From: Streptomyces sp. NBC_00344
GTDB lineage: Bacteria > Actinomycetota > Actinomycetes > Streptomycetales > Streptomycetaceae
Assembly: GCF_036088315.1 (NCBI RefSeq)
Contig: NZ_CP107996.1
Span: forward strand, 5,229,501-5,293,500
DNA: 64,000 nt
Direction of reading: 5' to 3'
Within the stretch, counting starts at the first letter, position 1. Each line of letters begins with the position of its first letter. The position numbers and the translations under genes are program-made. A model generated the notes under the pieces. The model made no database searches. It had not been told where the DNA came from and worked only from the letters and a program-made list of their open reading frames with translations. Positions 33,209-44,352 of the stretch are shown piece after piece.

Positions 33209-34896
33209 TCCAGGAACCATCAGTGACGACCATCACCAGTGACCCGGGGAACGGAAACACTCCGCCCCCCTCACTTCGCGACAAGCCCGGTGCGCCCGGT
33301 ACGCTCACCGCCGTGCCACACGCTGATCAGTCCCAAACCCCCCAGAAGGACGCCTCTGTGACCTACCCGGGAGCGCCCCGTCCGGCCGCGGTCCGCCCGA
33401 CCCCCCTGGGGGATCTGGCAGGACAACTGGGTGTCGTGTCACCGGGTGCCGGTGAGGTCACCGGTATCACCCACGACTCCAGAGCGGTACGCCCCGGAGA
33501 CCTGTACGCGGCGCTGCCCGGCGCCCGGCTCCACGGGGCGGATTTCGTCGAACAGGCGGCCGGTCTGGGCGCCGCGGCAGTACTGACCGACCCGACCGGC
33601 ACCGAACGCGCGGCGGCGACCGGCCTGCCGGTGCTGACCGTCGCGGAGCCGCGGGCCGTGATGGGCGAACTGGCCGCCGAGATCTACGGCCGCCCCGGCC
33701 GTGATCTGCTCCAGATCGGCATCACCGGTACCTCGGGCAAGACCACCACCGCCTATCTCGTCGAGGGCGGTATCCGTGCGGCCGGGCACCTCAGCGGCCT
33801 GATCGGCACGGTCGAGATGCGGATCGGCGACGAGCGCATCAAGTCCGAGCGCACCACCCCGGAAGCCACCGATCTGCAGGCGCTGTTCGCCGTGATGCGC
33901 GAGCGTGGCGTCGACACGGTCGCCATGGAGGTCTCCAGCCACGCGTTGGTCCTCGGCAGGGTCGACGGATGCGTCTTCGACGTCGCCGTCTTCAACAACC
34001 TCAGCCCTGAGCACATGGAATTCCACTCCGGCATGGAGGACTACTTCCAGGCGAAGGCACAGCTGTTCACCCCGGAGCGCAGCCGCCTCGCCGTCGTCAA
34101 CCTCGACGACGAGTACGGCCGCAGACTCGTCGCCCAGGCCACCGTGCCGGTGACCACCTTCTCGGCCGAGGGCCACCCGGACGCCGACTGGCGGGCCGCG
34201 GACGTCGAAGTCTCCCCGTTCACCAGTACGTTCACCGCGATCGGCCCCAAGGGCGAGCGGATCGCCGCCACGTCCCCGCTGCCCGGCCCCTTCAACGTCG
34301 CCAACACCCTTGCCGCGATCGTCACGCTCGCCGTCGCCGGCACCGACCCGCAGACCGCTGCCGACGGCGTCGCGGCCGTCCCCGGTGTCCCCGGGCGCCT
34401 CGAGCGGGTGGACGCGGGTCAGCCGTACCTCGCGGTCGTCGACTACGCGCACAAGACCGACGCGGTCGAGTCGGTGCTGCGCGCCCTGCGCAAGGTCACC
34501 GAGGGCAGGCTGCACATCGTGCTCGGCTGCGGCGGTGACCGCGACCGGACGAAGCGCGGCCCGATGGGCGCGGCGGCTGCCCGGCTCGCCGACACCGCCG
34601 TACTGACGTCGGACAACCCCCGTTCCGAGGACCCTCTGGCCATCCTTGCCACCATGATCGCGGGCGCCGCCGAGGTGCCCGTGCACGAACGCGGTGATGT
34701 ACTGATCGACTCCGACCGGGCCGCAGCCATCAGCGCGGTGGTCGCCCGGGCCAGGCCAGGTGACACCGTGCTGATCGCGGGCAAGGGCCATGAGCAGGGC
34801 CAGGACATCGCCGGAGTGGTACGCCCCTTCGACGACCGCCAGGTCCTCCGTGCGGCCATCGAGCGTGCAGCAACCGAGAACAACAGTCAGGGATGA
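33205..34896 (+). CDS. murE: UDP-N-acetylmuramoyl-L-alanyl-D-glutamate--diaminopimelate ligase
   Basis: Adds diaminopimelate to the peptidoglycan precursor. The P-loop is GITGTSGKTTT and the amino-acid-specificity motif is SDNPRSEDP, the DNPR type of DAP-adding enzymes (LL-DAP in Streptomyces). If started at the GTG at 33205, which overlaps the ftsI stop, the 563-residue product has some 65 N-terminal residues not seen in the family. GTG codons at 33223, 33313 and 33358 could be the real start, the last placing the conserved domain close to the N-terminus. It is followed 4 bases later by murF. Confidence 0.93.
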   Translation: MIQEPSVTTITSDPGNGNTPPPSLRDKPGAPGTLTAVPHADQSQTPQKDASVTYPGAPRPAAVRPTPLGDLAGQLGVVSPGAGEVTGITHDSRAVRPGDLYAALPGARLHGADFVEQAAGLGAAAVLTDPTGTERAAATGLPVLTVAEPRAVMGELAAEIYGRPGRDLLQIGITGTSGKTTTAYLVEGGIRAAGHLSGLIGTVEMRIGDERIKSERTTPEATDLQALFAVMRERGVDTVAMEVSSHALVLGRVDGCVFDVAVFNNLSPEHMEFHSGMEDYFQAKAQLFTPERSRLAVVNLDDEYGRRLVAQATVPVTTFSAEGHPDADWRAADVEVSPFTSTFTAIGPKGERIAATSPLPGPFNVANTLAAIVTLAVAGTDPQTAADGVAAVPGVPGRLERVDAGQPYLAVVDYAHKTDAVESVLRALRKVTEGRLHIVLGCGGDRDRTKRGPMGAAAARLADTAVLTSDNPRSEDPLAILATMIAGAAEVPVHERGDVLIDSDRAAAISAVVARARPGDTVLIAGKGHEQGQDIAGVVRPFDDRQVLRAAIERAATENNSQG

Positions 34897-34900
34897 CCAA

Positions 34901-36322
34901 GTGATCGCCCTCTCCCTCGCCGAGATCGCCGAAATCGTCGGCGGGCATGCGTACGACATACCTGATCCGTCCGTCACCGTCACCGGGCCGGTCGTCACCG
35001 ACTCCCGCGCGGTGGAGCCAGGCAGCCTCTTCGTCGCCTTCGCCGGCGAGAAGGCCGACGGCCACGACTACGCGCGGCGCTCCGTCGAAGCCGGCGCGGC
35101 CGCCGTGCTCGCCACCCGGCAGGTCGGGGTGCCCGCGATCGTGGTGGACGACGTCACCGCCGCACTCGGTGCGCTGGCCCGCACCGTGGTCGAGCGTCTC
35201 GGCACGGAAGTCGTCGCGCTCACCGGCTCGGCGGGCAAGACGTCCACCAAGGACCTGATCGCCCAGCTCCTGGAGCGCAAGGGCCCCACGGTCTACCCGG
35301 CGGGCAACCTCAACAACGAGATCGGCCTGCCGCTCACCGCTCTGCGGGCGGACGCGGACACCCGGTATCTGGTGCTTGAGATGGGCGCGCGCTACATCGG
35401 CGACATCCGCTATCTCACCGGCCTCGTGCCACCGAAGACCGGACTCGTCCTCAATGTCGGGACCGCCCACATCGGCGAATTCGGCGGTCGCGAGCAGATC
35501 GCACAGGCAAAGGGCGAACTGGTCGAGTCCCTCCCGGAATCCGGTCTCGCCGTGCTCAACGCGGACGATCCGCTGGTACGGGCCATGGCATCCCGCACCA
35601 AGGCACGCGTCCTGCTCTTCGGAGAGGCGGATGAAGCGGACGTACGGGCCGAGAACGTCCGGCTCACAGCCACCGGACAGGCTGCCTTCACGCTGCACAC
35701 ACCCACCGGGTGCAGCGATGTGACCTTGCGCCTGTACGGTGAGCACCACGTGTCGAACGCGCTCGCCGCGGCCGCCGTCGCGCATGAGTTGGGCATGTCC
35801 GTGGACGAGATCGCGCTGGCGCTCTCCGAGGCCGGCACGCTGTCCCGCTGGCGCATGGAGGTCACTGAGCGTCCGGACGGTGTGACGGTCGTCAACGACG
35901 CCTACAACGCGAATCCCGAATCCATGCGAGCCGCGCTGCGTGCGCTGGTCGCGATGGGCGCAGCCTCACGGGCTCGAGGGGGGCGCACGTGGGCGGTGCT
36001 CGGTCTGATGGCCGAGCTCGGTGACGAGTCGTTCGCCGAGCACGACGCGGTCGGACGGCTTGCCGTCCGGCTCAACGTGAGCAAGCTCGTGGCAGTCGGG
36101 GGCAGGGAAGCGTCCTGGCTGCAACTGGGCGCCTATAACGAGGGTTCGTGGGGTGAGGAGTCGGTGCACGTGTCCGACGCACAGGCGGCCGTCGACCTGT
36201 TGCGCAGTGAACTGCGTGAGGGAGACGTCGTGCTGGTGAAGGCGTCCAGGTCGGTGGGGTTGGAACAGGTGGCGTACGCGCTGCTCGACAGTGGCACCGA
36301 GGGCGAGGTCGCAGCCCGATGA
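34901..36322 (+). CDS. murF: UDP-N-acetylmuramoyl-tripeptide--D-alanyl-D-alanine ligase
   Basis: Adds D-Ala-D-Ala to complete UDP-MurNAc-pentapeptide. The 473-residue Mur ligase has P-loop [13 protein letters not shown], the central [11 protein letters not shown] region and the C-terminal [13 protein letters not shown] signature. The GTG at 34901 lies 4 bases after the murE stop. Its end overlaps mraY by 4 bases (ATGA). Confidence 0.95.
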   Translation: MIALSLAEIAEIVGGHAYDIPDPSVTVTGPVVTDSRAVEPGSLFVAFAGEKADGHDYARRSVEAGAAAVLATRQVGVPAIVVDDVTAALGALARTVVERLGTEVVALTGSAGKTSTKDLIAQLLERKGPTVYPAGNLNNEIGLPLTALRADADTRYLVLEMGARYIGDIRYLTGLVPPKTGLVLNVGTAHIGEFGGREQIAQAKGELVESLPESGLAVLNADDPLVRAMASRTKARVLLFGEADEADVRAENVRLTATGQAAFTLHTPTGCSDVTLRLYGEHHVSNALAAAAVAHELGMSVDEIALALSEAGTLSRWRMEVTERPDGVTVVNDAYNANPESMRAALRALVAMGAASRARGGRTWAVLGLMAELGDESFAEHDAVGRLAVRLNVSKLVAVGGREASWLQLGAYNEGSWGEESVHVSDAQAAVDLLRSELREGDVVLVKASRSVGLEQVAYALLDSGTEGEVAAR

Positions 36323-37389
36323 AGCAGATTCTCTTCTCGGGAGTCATCGGGCTCTTCCTGACCCTGATCGGCACCCCGCTGCTCATCAAGCTGCTGGCCC
36401 GCAAGGGGTACGGGCAGTTCATCCGGGACGACGGACCGCGCGGCCACCACGGCAAGCGGGGTACCCCGACCATGGGTGGTATCGCCTTCATCCTGGCCAC
36501 GCTGATCGCCTACTTCGCCACAAAGGTGATCACCGGCGCCCCGCTGACCTTCTCCGGTGTACTGGTCCTCTTCCTGATGTCCGGGATGGGGCTCGTCGGC
36601 TTCCTCGACGACTACATCAAGATCGTCAAGCAGCGCTCGCTCGGTCTGCGGGCCAAGGCGAAGATGGCCGGCCAGCTGATCGTCGGCATCGCCTTCGCCG
36701 TGCTCGCCATGCAGTTCAAGGACATCCACGGCAACGCGCCGGCCTCGACCAAGCTGTCGTTCGTCACGGACTTCGGCTGGACACTGGGCCCGGTCATCTT
36801 CGTCGTCTGGGCGCTGTTCATGATCCTCGCGATGTCGAACGGGGTGAACCTCACCGACGGCCTCGACGGCCTCGCCACCGGCGCGTCGGTGATGGTCTTC
36901 GGCGCCTACACCTTCATCGGCGTCTGGCAGTTCCAGGAGTCGTGTGCCAACGCGGCGACCCTGACCAACCCCAGCGCCTGCTTCGAGGTCAGGGATCCCC
37001 TGGACCTGGCGGTCGTCGCATCGGCTCTGATGGGCGCCTGCTTCGGCTTCCTGTGGTGGAACACCTCACCCGCCAAGATCTTCATGGGCGACACCGGGTC
37101 ACTCGCACTCGGCGGCGCCCTCGCCGGTCTGGCCATCTGCTCCCGTACGGAGTTCCTGATGGCCATCCTCGGTGGTCTCTTCGTGCTGATCACCCTGTCC
37201 GTCGTGATTCAGGTCGGCTCCTTCAAGATGACCCGCAAGCGGGTCTTCAAGATGGCGCCTCTGCAGCATCACTTCGAGCTCAAGGGATGGTCCGAAGTCC
37301 TTGTGGTGGTCCGCTTCTGGATCATTCAGGGCATGTGTGTGATCGTCGGTCTCGGCCTCTTCTACGCGGGCTGGGCGGCCGACAAGTGA
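36319..37389 (+). CDS. mraY: Phospho-N-acetylmuramoyl-pentapeptide transferase
   Basis: Transfers phospho-MurNAc-pentapeptide to undecaprenyl phosphate, giving lipid I. The 356-residue protein has about ten membrane helices, the Mg-binding GFLDDYIKI, the [12 protein letters not shown] loop and the HHFELKGW motif. It is translationally coupled to murF upstream (ATGA) and murD downstream (GTGA). Confidence 0.97.
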   Translation: MKQILFSGVIGLFLTLIGTPLLIKLLARKGYGQFIRDDGPRGHHGKRGTPTMGGIAFILATLIAYFATKVITGAPLTFSGVLVLFLMSGMGLVGFLDDYIKIVKQRSLGLRAKAKMAGQLIVGIAFAVLAMQFKDIHGNAPASTKLSFVTDFGWTLGPVIFVVWALFMILAMSNGVNLTDGLDGLATGASVMVFGAYTFIGVWQFQESCANAATLTNPSACFEVRDPLDLAVVASALMGACFGFLWWNTSPAKIFMGDTGSLALGGALAGLAICSRTEFLMAILGGLFVLITLSVVIQVGSFKMTRKRVFKMAPLQHHFELKGWSEVLVVVRFWIIQGMCVIVGLGLFYAGWAADK

Positions 37390-38804
37390 CCTGGCGGAAC
37401 AAGCGGGTCACCGTGGCCGGGATGGGCGTCTCCGGACTGCCCGCGGCTCGTGCGCTGCACGGTCTCGGCGCGGTGGTCACGGTCGTCAACGAGGGCGACG
37501 ACGACCGCTCCCGCACGCAGGCCGCGGAGCTCGAGGCACTGGGCGTCACGGTGCGCCTGGGCGACGGAGCGACCCTGCCGGAGGGCACCGGACTGGTCGT
37601 CACCACCCCGGGCTGGCGCCCGGACAAGCCGCTCTTCGCGGCGGCGGCCGAAGCGGGCGTCCCGGTATGGGGTGACGTAGAACTGGCCTGGCGGCTGCGC
37701 GATCTGGACGGCAGGACGCCTGCCCCCTGGCTCGCGGTCACCGGCACCAACGGCAAGACCACCACGGTACGGATGCTGGCCTCCATCCTGGAGGCGGCAG
37801 GACTACGGACAGCGGCCGTCGGAAACATCGGCGTCTCGCTGCTCGACGCGGTACTGGGCGACGAGACGTACGACGTACTGGCGGTCGAGCTCTCCAGCTA
37901 CCAGTTGCACTGGGCGCCGAGCCTGCGGGTGCACTCGGCAGCGGTGCTCAACCTCGCCCCCGACCACCTCGACTGGCACGGTTCGATGCAGGCGTACGCC
38001 GCCGACAAGGGCCGTGTCTACGAGGGCAACACCGTTGCCTGTGTCTACAACGCCGCGGACCCGGCCACCGAGGAGCTGGTCCGCGGTGCCGATGTCGAGG
38101 AGGGCTGCCGCGCCATCGGTTTCACCCTCGGTACGCCGGGGCCCTCCCAGCTCGGAGTCGTGGAAGGCATCCTGGTGGACCGCGCCTTCGTGGCCGGCCG
38201 GCAGAAGCATGCCCAGGAACTCGCCGAAGTCGCCGACATCGCGTCCCCGGCGCCGCACAACATCGCCAACGCCCTTGCCGCTGCCGCCCTGGCCCGTGCG
38301 TTCGGTGTCGCACCGGCGGCCGTGCGCGACGGGCTGCGTGCCTTCCGTCCCGACGCGCACCGTATCGAGCACGTCGCGGACGTCGCGGGTGTCACCTACA
38401 TCGACGACTCCAAGGCCACCAACACCCATGCGGCGGCAGCCTCGCTGGCGGCATACGATCCGATTGTCTGGATTGCCGGGGGCCTCGCCAAGGGTGCCGA
38501 TTTCGACGATCTCGTCATCGGCGCGGCGAAGCGGCTGCGCGCTGTCGTACTGATCGGCGCCGAGCGCGCTCTGATCGCCGAAGCCCTCGCGCGACACGCG
38601 CCGGAAGTCCCGGTGGTCGACCTCGACCGGACCGACACTGGGGCGATGCCGGCGGCGGTCCGCGAGGCGGCCCGCCTCGCCCGCACAGGGGACACGGTAC
38701 TGCTGGCTCCGGCCTGTGCCTCGATGGACATGTTCGTCAACTACAACAAGCGGGGCGACGCTTTCGCCGACGCGGTACGCGAGTTGGCTGCCGAGAGCGA
38801 CTGA
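37386..38804 (+). CDS. murD: UDP-N-acetylmuramoylalanine--D-glutamate ligase
   Basis: Adds D-glutamate to UDP-MurNAc-L-Ala. The 472-residue ligase begins with a Rossmann-like [19 protein letters not shown], has P-loop [37 protein letters not shown] and the C-terminal [13 protein letters not shown] motif. The GTG at 37386 overlaps the mraY stop. A far longer open frame upstream in the same phase is only mraY read out of frame. Confidence 0.96.
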   Translation: MTWRNKRVTVAGMGVSGLPAARALHGLGAVVTVVNEGDDDRSRTQAAELEALGVTVRLGDGATLPEGTGLVVTTPGWRPDKPLFAAAAEAGVPVWGDVELAWRLRDLDGRTPAPWLAVTGTNGKTTTVRMLASILEAAGLRTAAVGNIGVSLLDAVLGDETYDVLAVELSSYQLHWAPSLRVHSAAVLNLAPDHLDWHGSMQAYAADKGRVYEGNTVACVYNAADPATEELVRGADVEEGCRAIGFTLGTPGPSQLGVVEGILVDRAFVAGRQKHAQELAEVADIASPAPHNIANALAAAALARAFGVAPAAVRDGLRAFRPDAHRIEHVADVAGVTYIDDSKATNTHAAAASLAAYDPIVWIAGGLAKGADFDDLVIGAAKRLRAVVLIGAERALIAEALARHAPEVPVVDLDRTDTGAMPAAVREAARLARTGDTVLLAPACASMDMFVNYNKRGDAFADAVRELAAESD

Positions 38805-38866
38805 TCGGCCGCACGGCCCCGCGCCGGTACCCGGCAGAGCCGGGCACGAGTGGAGGGGACAGGGAC

Positions 38867-40204
38867 ATGCCGGTCAAGGACAGGGACGGGCGTGGCGGCG
38901 CCGGGACGGCGCGCCGTCCCGCGGTGGTGCGGGGCGGCCCACCGCCGCTGCGAGCCGGGCGCGGGGGCATCGGGTGGCTGCGCCGCACGTACGAGCAGGC
39001 GAGAAGCGCCTGGGACCGGCCGCTGACGGCTTATTACCTCATCATCGGCTCCGGCATCCTCATCACCGTGCTGGGCCTTGTGATGGTCTACTCAGCCTCG
39101 ATGATCAAGGCGCTGGAACTGTCCGAGCCCGGCTCGTACTTCTTCCGCAAGCAGCTCTTCGCCGCTCTGCTCGGCGGAATCCTGCTGTTCATCGCGACCC
39201 GCATGCCGGTCAAACTGCACCGGGCGTTCGCCTATCCGCTCCTCGCGGGCACCGTCTTCCTGATGGTGCTGGTGCAGATGCCGGGGATAGGGCAGTCGGT
39301 CAACGGAAACCAGAACTGGATCACGCTCGGCGGCCCCTTCATGCTCCAGCCCAGCGAGTTCGGCAAACTCGCGCTGATCCTGTGGGGCGCCGACCTGCTC
39401 GCCCGCAAGCAGGACAAGAGGCTGCTGACCCAGTGGAAACACATCCTGGTCCCGCTGGTTCCGGTCACGTTCATGCTGCTCGGGCTGATCATGCTCGGCG
39501 GCGACATGGGTACTGCGATCATTCTCACGGCGATCCTCTTCGGACTGCTGTGGCTGGCCGGAGCGCCCACCCGGATGTTCGCCGGAGTGCTCGGCATCGC
39601 CGCGCTGCTGATCTTCCTGCTCATCAAGACCAGCCCGAACCGGATGGGACGGCTGGCCTGCATCGGTGCGAGCGACCCCGGGCCGCAGGACCAGTGCTGG
39701 CAGGCGGTGCACGGAATCTACGCACTGGCGTCCGGCGGATGGTTCGGATCCGGACTGGGCGCGAGTGTGGAAAAATGGGGTCAACTCCCCGAACCGCACA
39801 CGGACTTCATCTTCGCCGTCACCGGCGAGGAACTGGGCCTCGCGGGGACTCTGTCGGTGCTCGCCCTCTTCGCGGCTCTAGGCTATGCGGGTATCCGCGT
39901 GGCCGGACGCACGGAGGACCCCTTCGTGAGGTACGCAGCGGGAGGTGTGACCACCTGGATCACGGTGCAGGCTGTGATCAATATCGGTGCGGTGCTCGGC
40001 CTGCTGCCGATCGCCGGTGTCCCGCTGCCGCTGTTCTCCTACGGGGGGTCGGCCCTGCTGCCGACCATGTTCGCCGTCGGGCTCCTGATCGCCTTCGCGC
40101 GGGAGGACCCCGCGGCGAGAACGGCTCTGGCCTTGCGGAGGCCCGGGGTGAGATGGAAGTCGATGAGACGGCGCGTCAAGAAGCGCCCGTCCGGAGAGCG
40201 GTGA
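38867..40204 (+). CDS. ftsW: Division-specific peptidoglycan glycosyltransferase FtsW (SEDS)
   Basis: A 445-residue SEDS polymerase with about ten membrane helices. It polymerises lipid II at the septum as the partner of FtsI. Conserved stretches include NQNWITLGGPFMLQPSEFGKL (split over helix ends), GGDMGTAIILT and the PEPHTDFIFAVTGEELG loop with VPLPLFSYGGSALL near the end. An N-terminal cytoplasmic tail of about 50 residues is rich in Arg and Gly. The ATG at 38867 follows GGAGGGGAC. It ends 6 bases before murG. Confidence 0.95.
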   Translation: MPVKDRDGRGGAGTARRPAVVRGGPPPLRAGRGGIGWLRRTYEQARSAWDRPLTAYYLIIGSGILITVLGLVMVYSASMIKALELSEPGSYFFRKQLFAALLGGILLFIATRMPVKLHRAFAYPLLAGTVFLMVLVQMPGIGQSVNGNQNWITLGGPFMLQPSEFGKLALILWGADLLARKQDKRLLTQWKHILVPLVPVTFMLLGLIMLGGDMGTAIILTAILFGLLWLAGAPTRMFAGVLGIAALLIFLLIKTSPNRMGRLACIGASDPGPQDQCWQAVHGIYALASGGWFGSGLGASVEKWGQLPEPHTDFIFAVTGEELGLAGTLSVLALFAALGYAGIRVAGRTEDPFVRYAAGGVTTWITVQAVINIGAVLGLLPIAGVPLPLFSYGGSALLPTMFAVGLLIAFAREDPAARTALALRRPGVRWKSMRRRVKKRPSGER

Positions 40205-40210
40205 ATTTCG

Positions 40211-41305
40211 GTGCATGTCGTACTCGCCGGCGGGGGGACCGCCGGTCATATCGAGCCTGCGCTCGCCCTCGCGGATGCCCTGCGCAGGCAGGACCCGGCC
40301 GTGGGTATCACGGCCCTGGGCACGGAACGCGGTCTTGAGACCCGTCTTGTGCCCGAGCGCGGTTACGAGTTGGGGCTCATCCCCGCGGTCCCGCTGCCGC
40401 GCAGGCCCACCCCGGAGCTGATCACCGTCCCCGGGCGGCTGCGCGGCACCATCAAGGCGGCGGAGCAGATCCTGGAGCGGACCAAGGCCGACTGTGTCGT
40501 CGGCTTCGGCGGCTATGTGGCACTGCCCGGCTACCTGGCGGCCAAGCGCCTCGGTGTGCCGATCATCGTCCACGAGGCCAATGCCCGGCCGGGGCTCGCC
40601 AACAAGATCGGCTCGCGGTACGCGGCCGCCGTCGCGGTCTCCACACCGGACAGCAAGCTGCGCGGCGCCCGCTACATCGGCATCCCGCTGCGCCGCACCA
40701 TCGCCACTCTCGACCGGGCCAGGGTCCGCCCCGAGGCGCGCGCCGCCTTCGGCCTGGACCCCAACCTGCCGACGCTGCTGGTCTCCGGCGGCTCGCAGGG
40801 CGCCCGCAGGCTGAACGAGGTGGTCCAGCAGGCCGCTCCGCTGCTCCAGCGCTCCGGTATCCAGGTCCTGCACGTGGTGGGCCCCAAGAACGAACTGCCG
40901 CGTGTCGACAACATGCCGGGAATGCCGCCCTACATCCCGGTACCGTACGTGGACCGGATGGACCTCGCGTACGCCGCGGCCGACATGATGCTCTGCCGGG
41001 CAGGCGCGATGACCGTGGCCGAGCTCTCCGCCGTCGGGCTCCCCGCCGCCTACGTCCCGTTGCCGATCGGCAACGGTGAACAGCGGCTCAACGCCCAGCC
41101 GGTGGTGAACGCGGGCGGCGGCCTGCTGGTGGACGACGCCCAGCTGACCCCCGAATGGGTTCAGGGCAACGTTCTCCCGGTACTCGCCGATCCGCACCGG
41201 CTCTTCGAGATGTCCCGTGCCGCAGCCGAGTTCGGCCGCAGGGACGCCGACGACCTGCTCGTCGGCATGGTGTACGAGGCGATTGCCGCACGCCGGCAGG
41301 CGTGA
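40211..41305 (+). CDS. murG: UDP-GlcNAc:lipid I N-acetylglucosaminyltransferase
   Basis: Converts lipid I to lipid II on the inner membrane face. The 364-residue GT-B enzyme has the N-terminal glycine loop [44 protein letters not shown] and [13 protein letters not shown]. It is preceded by ftsW and followed 16 bases later by ftsQ. Confidence 0.97.
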   Translation: MHVVLAGGGTAGHIEPALALADALRRQDPAVGITALGTERGLETRLVPERGYELGLIPAVPLPRRPTPELITVPGRLRGTIKAAEQILERTKADCVVGFGGYVALPGYLAAKRLGVPIIVHEANARPGLANKIGSRYAAAVAVSTPDSKLRGARYIGIPLRRTIATLDRARVRPEARAAFGLDPNLPTLLVSGGSQGARRLNEVVQQAAPLLQRSGIQVLHVVGPKNELPRVDNMPGMPPYIPVPYVDRMDLAYAAADMMLCRAGAMTVAELSAVGLPAAYVPLPIGNGEQRLNAQPVVNAGGGLLVDDAQLTPEWVQGNVLPVLADPHRLFEMSRAAAEFGRRDADDLLVGMVYEAIAARRQA

Positions 41306-41321
41306 CCCCTAAGGAGCGAGC

Positions 41322-42125
41322 GTGGCCGGACCGACGACCGCCCAGCGCGGTGGACGCAACCCATCGGCGGATTCCGGCCGCGCCCGCCCTCCTCGGCCCC
41401 GGCGCCCGGGACGGCTGCGGCTGCGCGGCAGGCGGCTGCTCGTTCTGGTGCTCGCCGCCGTTGTCGCCCTGACCGCCGGGGGTGTCTGGCTTCTCTACGG
41501 CTCGTCCTGGCTGCGCGTCCGGCAGGTCAGGACCTCGGGGGTGCAGGTGCTGACGCGGGACGAAGTGGAGTCCGCAGCGGCCGTTCCGGTGGGGGCGCCG
41601 TTGATTTCCGTGGATACGGACGCGATCGGGAACCGGCTCCGCAGGAAATTGCCGCGTATCGACTCGGTCGGTGTCGTCCGTTCATGGCCGCACGGCATCA
41701 GTCTGAATGTGACCGAACGAAAGCCGGTCCTGCTCATGAAGGCGGGCGGGAAGTTCACCGAAGTGGACGCGAAGGGTGTCCGTTTCGGCACCGTGGAAAG
41801 CGCTCCCCGAAGTGTGCCGGTACTGCAATTGACCCCCGAACAGTCCCCGAGTCTGCGCCGTTTCGGCGTGGACAGGCTGCGTCTCGAAGCGGTGAAGGTC
41901 GCCGGAGAACTTCCGTCCGCCGTCGCCGAGGACACACTCTTCGTACAGGTCCGTTCATATGACTCCATCTCACTGAAGCTGACCGGGCACCGGACGGTGG
42001 TCTGGGGAAGCAGCGAGTTCGGCAACGCGAAGGCGCGCGCCATCAAAGCGCTGATGAAAGCCGCTCCCGATGCCGGGCACTTCGATGTGAGCGCCCCCAC
42101 CGCCCCTGCCGTGTCAGGGAGTTGA
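41322..42125 (+). CDS. ftsQ: Cell division protein FtsQ
   Basis: A 267-residue bitopic divisome protein. A basic cytoplasmic tail (RPPRPRRPGRLRLRGRR) leads to one membrane helix (about 43-63, LLVLVLAAVVALTAGGVWLL), a POTRA domain (RVRQVRTSGVQVLTRDEVES) and an FtsQ beta domain. It connects FtsL/FtsB to the divisome. The GTG at 41322 follows AAGGAG. The coding sequence from about 41600 has more A/T-ending codons than its neighbours. It closes the first part of the cluster; ftsZ has its own promoter region downstream. Confidence 0.93.
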   Translation: MAGPTTAQRGGRNPSADSGRARPPRPRRPGRLRLRGRRLLVLVLAAVVALTAGGVWLLYGSSWLRVRQVRTSGVQVLTRDEVESAAAVPVGAPLISVDTDAIGNRLRRKLPRIDSVGVVRSWPHGISLNVTERKPVLLMKAGGKFTEVDAKGVRFGTVESAPRSVPVLQLTPEQSPSLRRFGVDRLRLEAVKVAGELPSAVAEDTLFVQVRSYDSISLKLTGHRTVVWGSSEFGNAKARAIKALMKAAPDAGHFDVSAPTAPAVSGS

Positions 42126-42400
42126 CGCATATCGTCGCTGGCCAGCACCCTGGTTGGTCAGCGCAACGGCTGATCACATAGGGTGAAAAGAAAAACGGGA
42201 GGTTCGGCGTGTTCGTTGAACGTGCGCCGCTTGTCGACTTAGTGTCCTGTTCGGAGAGTCCAAGGAGCAGAGACACTGGTAACCCTGAACTTCACCGTTA
42301 GGGTTCGGGTCGGCGTTCGGACCGTCCCATCGGCATCCGTCGTCGCGACGCGGCAAAACGCGCAGCGGCGACACGTAACTCGAGGCGAGAGGCCTTCGAC
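42126..42400 (+). promoter_or_regulatory. ftsZ promoter region
   Basis: This 275-base gap is long for the cluster. A clear HrdB-type candidate is TTGAAC (42216-42221), 18 bases, TAGTGT (42240-42245), with a start near 42252. A weaker one is TTGGTC (42154-42159) with TAGGGT (42179-42184). GACAC at 42272-42276 matches the WhiA-binding motif, and AACCCT/AGGGTT (42281-42286, 42300-42305) is an inverted repeat. In S. coelicolor ftsZ has several promoters, one of them specific for sporulation. Confidence 0.65.
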
Positions 42401-43606
42401 GTGGCAGCACCGCAGAACTACCTCGCAGTCATCAAGGTCATCGGTGTCGGCGGCGGTGGTGTCAATGCCATCAACCGAATGATCGAGGTCGGCCTCAAGG
42501 GCGTCGAGTTCATCGCGATCAACACTGACGCACAAGCCCTGTTGATGAGCGACGCCGACGTCAAGCTCGACGTCGGCCGTGAACTGACCCGAGGCCTGGG
42601 GGCCGGAGCCAACCCGGCAGTCGGTCGTAAGGCGGCAGAGGACCACCGTGAGGAGATCGAGGAGGTCCTCAAGGGGGCCGACATGGTCTTCGTCACCGCA
42701 GGAGAGGGCGGCGGCACCGGTACCGGTGGCGCACCCGTCGTCGCCAACATCGCCCGTTCACTCGGCGCACTCACCATCGGCGTGGTCACCCGCCCCTTCA
42801 CCTTCGAGGGCCGGCGCCGTGCCAACCAGGCGGAGGACGGCATCGCCGAACTCCGCGAAGAAGTCGACACCCTCATCGTGATCCCCAACGACCGGCTGCT
42901 GTCCATCTCGGACCGCCAGGTCAGCGTGCTGGACGCGTTCAAGTCCGCGGACCAGGTGCTGCTGTCCGGTGTCCAGGGCATCACCGACCTGATCACCACC
43001 CCCGGCCTGATCAACCTCGACTTCGCCGACGTCAAGTCCGTGATGTCCGAGGCCGGATCGGCGCTGATGGGTATCGGCTCGGCCCGTGGCGACGACCGCG
43101 CGGTGGCCGCTGCCGAGATGGCGATCTCCTCGCCCCTGCTCGAGGCGTCCATCGACGGCGCGCGGGGTGTGCTGCTCTCCATCTCCGGTGGTTCGGACCT
43201 CGGTCTCTTCGAGATCAACGAGGCCGCACAGCTGGTGAGCGAGGCCGCCCACCCCGAGGCCAACATCATCTTCGGTGCCGTCATCGACGACGCCCTGGGT
43301 GACGAGGTACGGGTCACGGTCATCGCCGCGGGCTTCGACGGCGGGCAGCCGCCGACCCGCAGGGAGAACGTCATCGGCAGCAGCTCCGCCAAGCGTGACG
43401 AGCCCGCACCGATCCGGACGAGCGAGCCGCAGCGTCCGCTCGGAGGCCTCGGCGCGGTCACCCAGCGGGAAGAGGCCCCGGTACCGGCCGAGTCGGAACG
43501 CACGAACGAGGCCCCGGCCACGACGGTCACACCGCAGGTCCCGTCGGCCCGTCCGTACCAGGACACCCAGGCCGAAGAGCTGGATGTCCCGGACTTCTTG
43601 AAGTGA
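42401..43606 (+). CDS. ftsZ: Cell division GTPase FtsZ
   Basis: The tubulin-like GTPase that forms the cytokinetic ring and, in aerial hyphae, ladders of Z rings. The 401-residue protein has [14 protein letters not shown], the tubulin signature [13 protein letters not shown], the synergy loop [11 protein letters not shown] and a disordered linker ending in the conserved tail LDVPDFLK that binds partners such as SepF. The start is GTG at 42401. The stop overlaps the pgeF start by 4 bases (GTGA). Confidence 0.98.
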   Translation: MAAPQNYLAVIKVIGVGGGGVNAINRMIEVGLKGVEFIAINTDAQALLMSDADVKLDVGRELTRGLGAGANPAVGRKAAEDHREEIEEVLKGADMVFVTAGEGGGTGTGGAPVVANIARSLGALTIGVVTRPFTFEGRRRANQAEDGIAELREEVDTLIVIPNDRLLSISDRQVSVLDAFKSADQVLLSGVQGITDLITTPGLINLDFADVKSVMSEAGSALMGIGSARGDDRAVAAAEMAISSPLLEASIDGARGVLLSISGGSDLGLFEINEAAQLVSEAAHPEANIIFGAVIDDALGDEVRVTVIAAGFDGGQPPTRRENVIGSSSAKRDEPAPIRTSEPQRPLGGLGAVTQREEAPVPAESERTNEAPATTVTPQVPSARPYQDTQAEELDVPDFLK

Positions 43607-44346
43607 TAACGCACGACACCGTGGCATCCGCGAACGGCGCGCACTTCGCCTTCACCGACAGGTGGGGCGGGGTGAGCGCCGTTCCGTACGAGGAGCTCAA
43701 TCTCGGGGGCGCGGTCGGCGACGACCCGGACGCGGTACACGCCAACCGCGCACGCGCGGCCCGGTCGCTCGGTCTGGACCAGGCACAGGTCGTCTGGATG
43801 AACCAGGTGCACGGCCGTGACGTCGCGGTGGTCGACGGCCCCTGGAGTGCCGCCGGCGCGCAGCCCGTTCCCGCCGTCGACGCGATCGTGACCGCCCGCA
43901 GGGGACTCCCGCTCGCCGTACTCACCGCCGACTGTGTTCCCGTACTGCTCGCCGATCCGGTCGCTGGGGTGGCGGCCGCGGTACACGCGGGCCGTCCCGG
44001 CCTGGTCGCCGGGGTCGTCCCGGCGGCCTTCGCCGCGATGGCCCGGCTCGGCGCGGACCCCGCCGCGATCACCGCGCGTACCGGGCCCGCGGTCTGCGGC
44101 CGCTGCTACGAAGTCCCGGCGGCGATGCGGGCCGAGGTCGCCGCGCAGGTGCCGGAAGCCTGGTCCGAGACCGGGTGGAACACCCCGGCGGTGGATGTCA
44201 CCGCAGGAGTGATGGCTCAGCTCGCGGCGCTGGGGGTCACCGACCGGCAGTCGTCGTCGGTCTGCACTCTGGAATCGCGCGACCACTTCTCGTACCGCCG
44301 CGACCGCACCACTGGGCGGCTCGCCGGATATGTCTGGCTGGACTGA
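43603..44346 (+). CDS. pgeF: PgeF/YfiH-family peptidoglycan editing factor (multicopper oxidase-like fold)
   Basis: A 247-residue protein of the YfiH/LACC1 family. Metal or active-site residues are visible as [30 protein letters not shown] and the C-terminal [14 protein letters not shown]. In E. coli the homologue removes wrongly incorporated L-serine from peptidoglycan precursors; the database label polyphenol oxidase is probably not its true role. The start overlaps the ftsZ stop, which fits a wall-quality role in the dcw cluster. Confidence 0.88.
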   Translation: MITHDTVASANGAHFAFTDRWGGVSAVPYEELNLGGAVGDDPDAVHANRARAARSLGLDQAQVVWMNQVHGRDVAVVDGPWSAAGAQPVPAVDAIVTARRGLPLAVLTADCVPVLLADPVAGVAAAVHAGRPGLVAGVVPAAFAAMARLGADPAAITARTGPAVCGRCYEVPAAMRAEVAAQVPEAWSETGWNTPAVDVTAGVMAQLAALGVTDRQSSSVCTLESRDHFSYRRDRTTGRLAGYVWLD

Positions 44347-44352
44347 TAGGAC

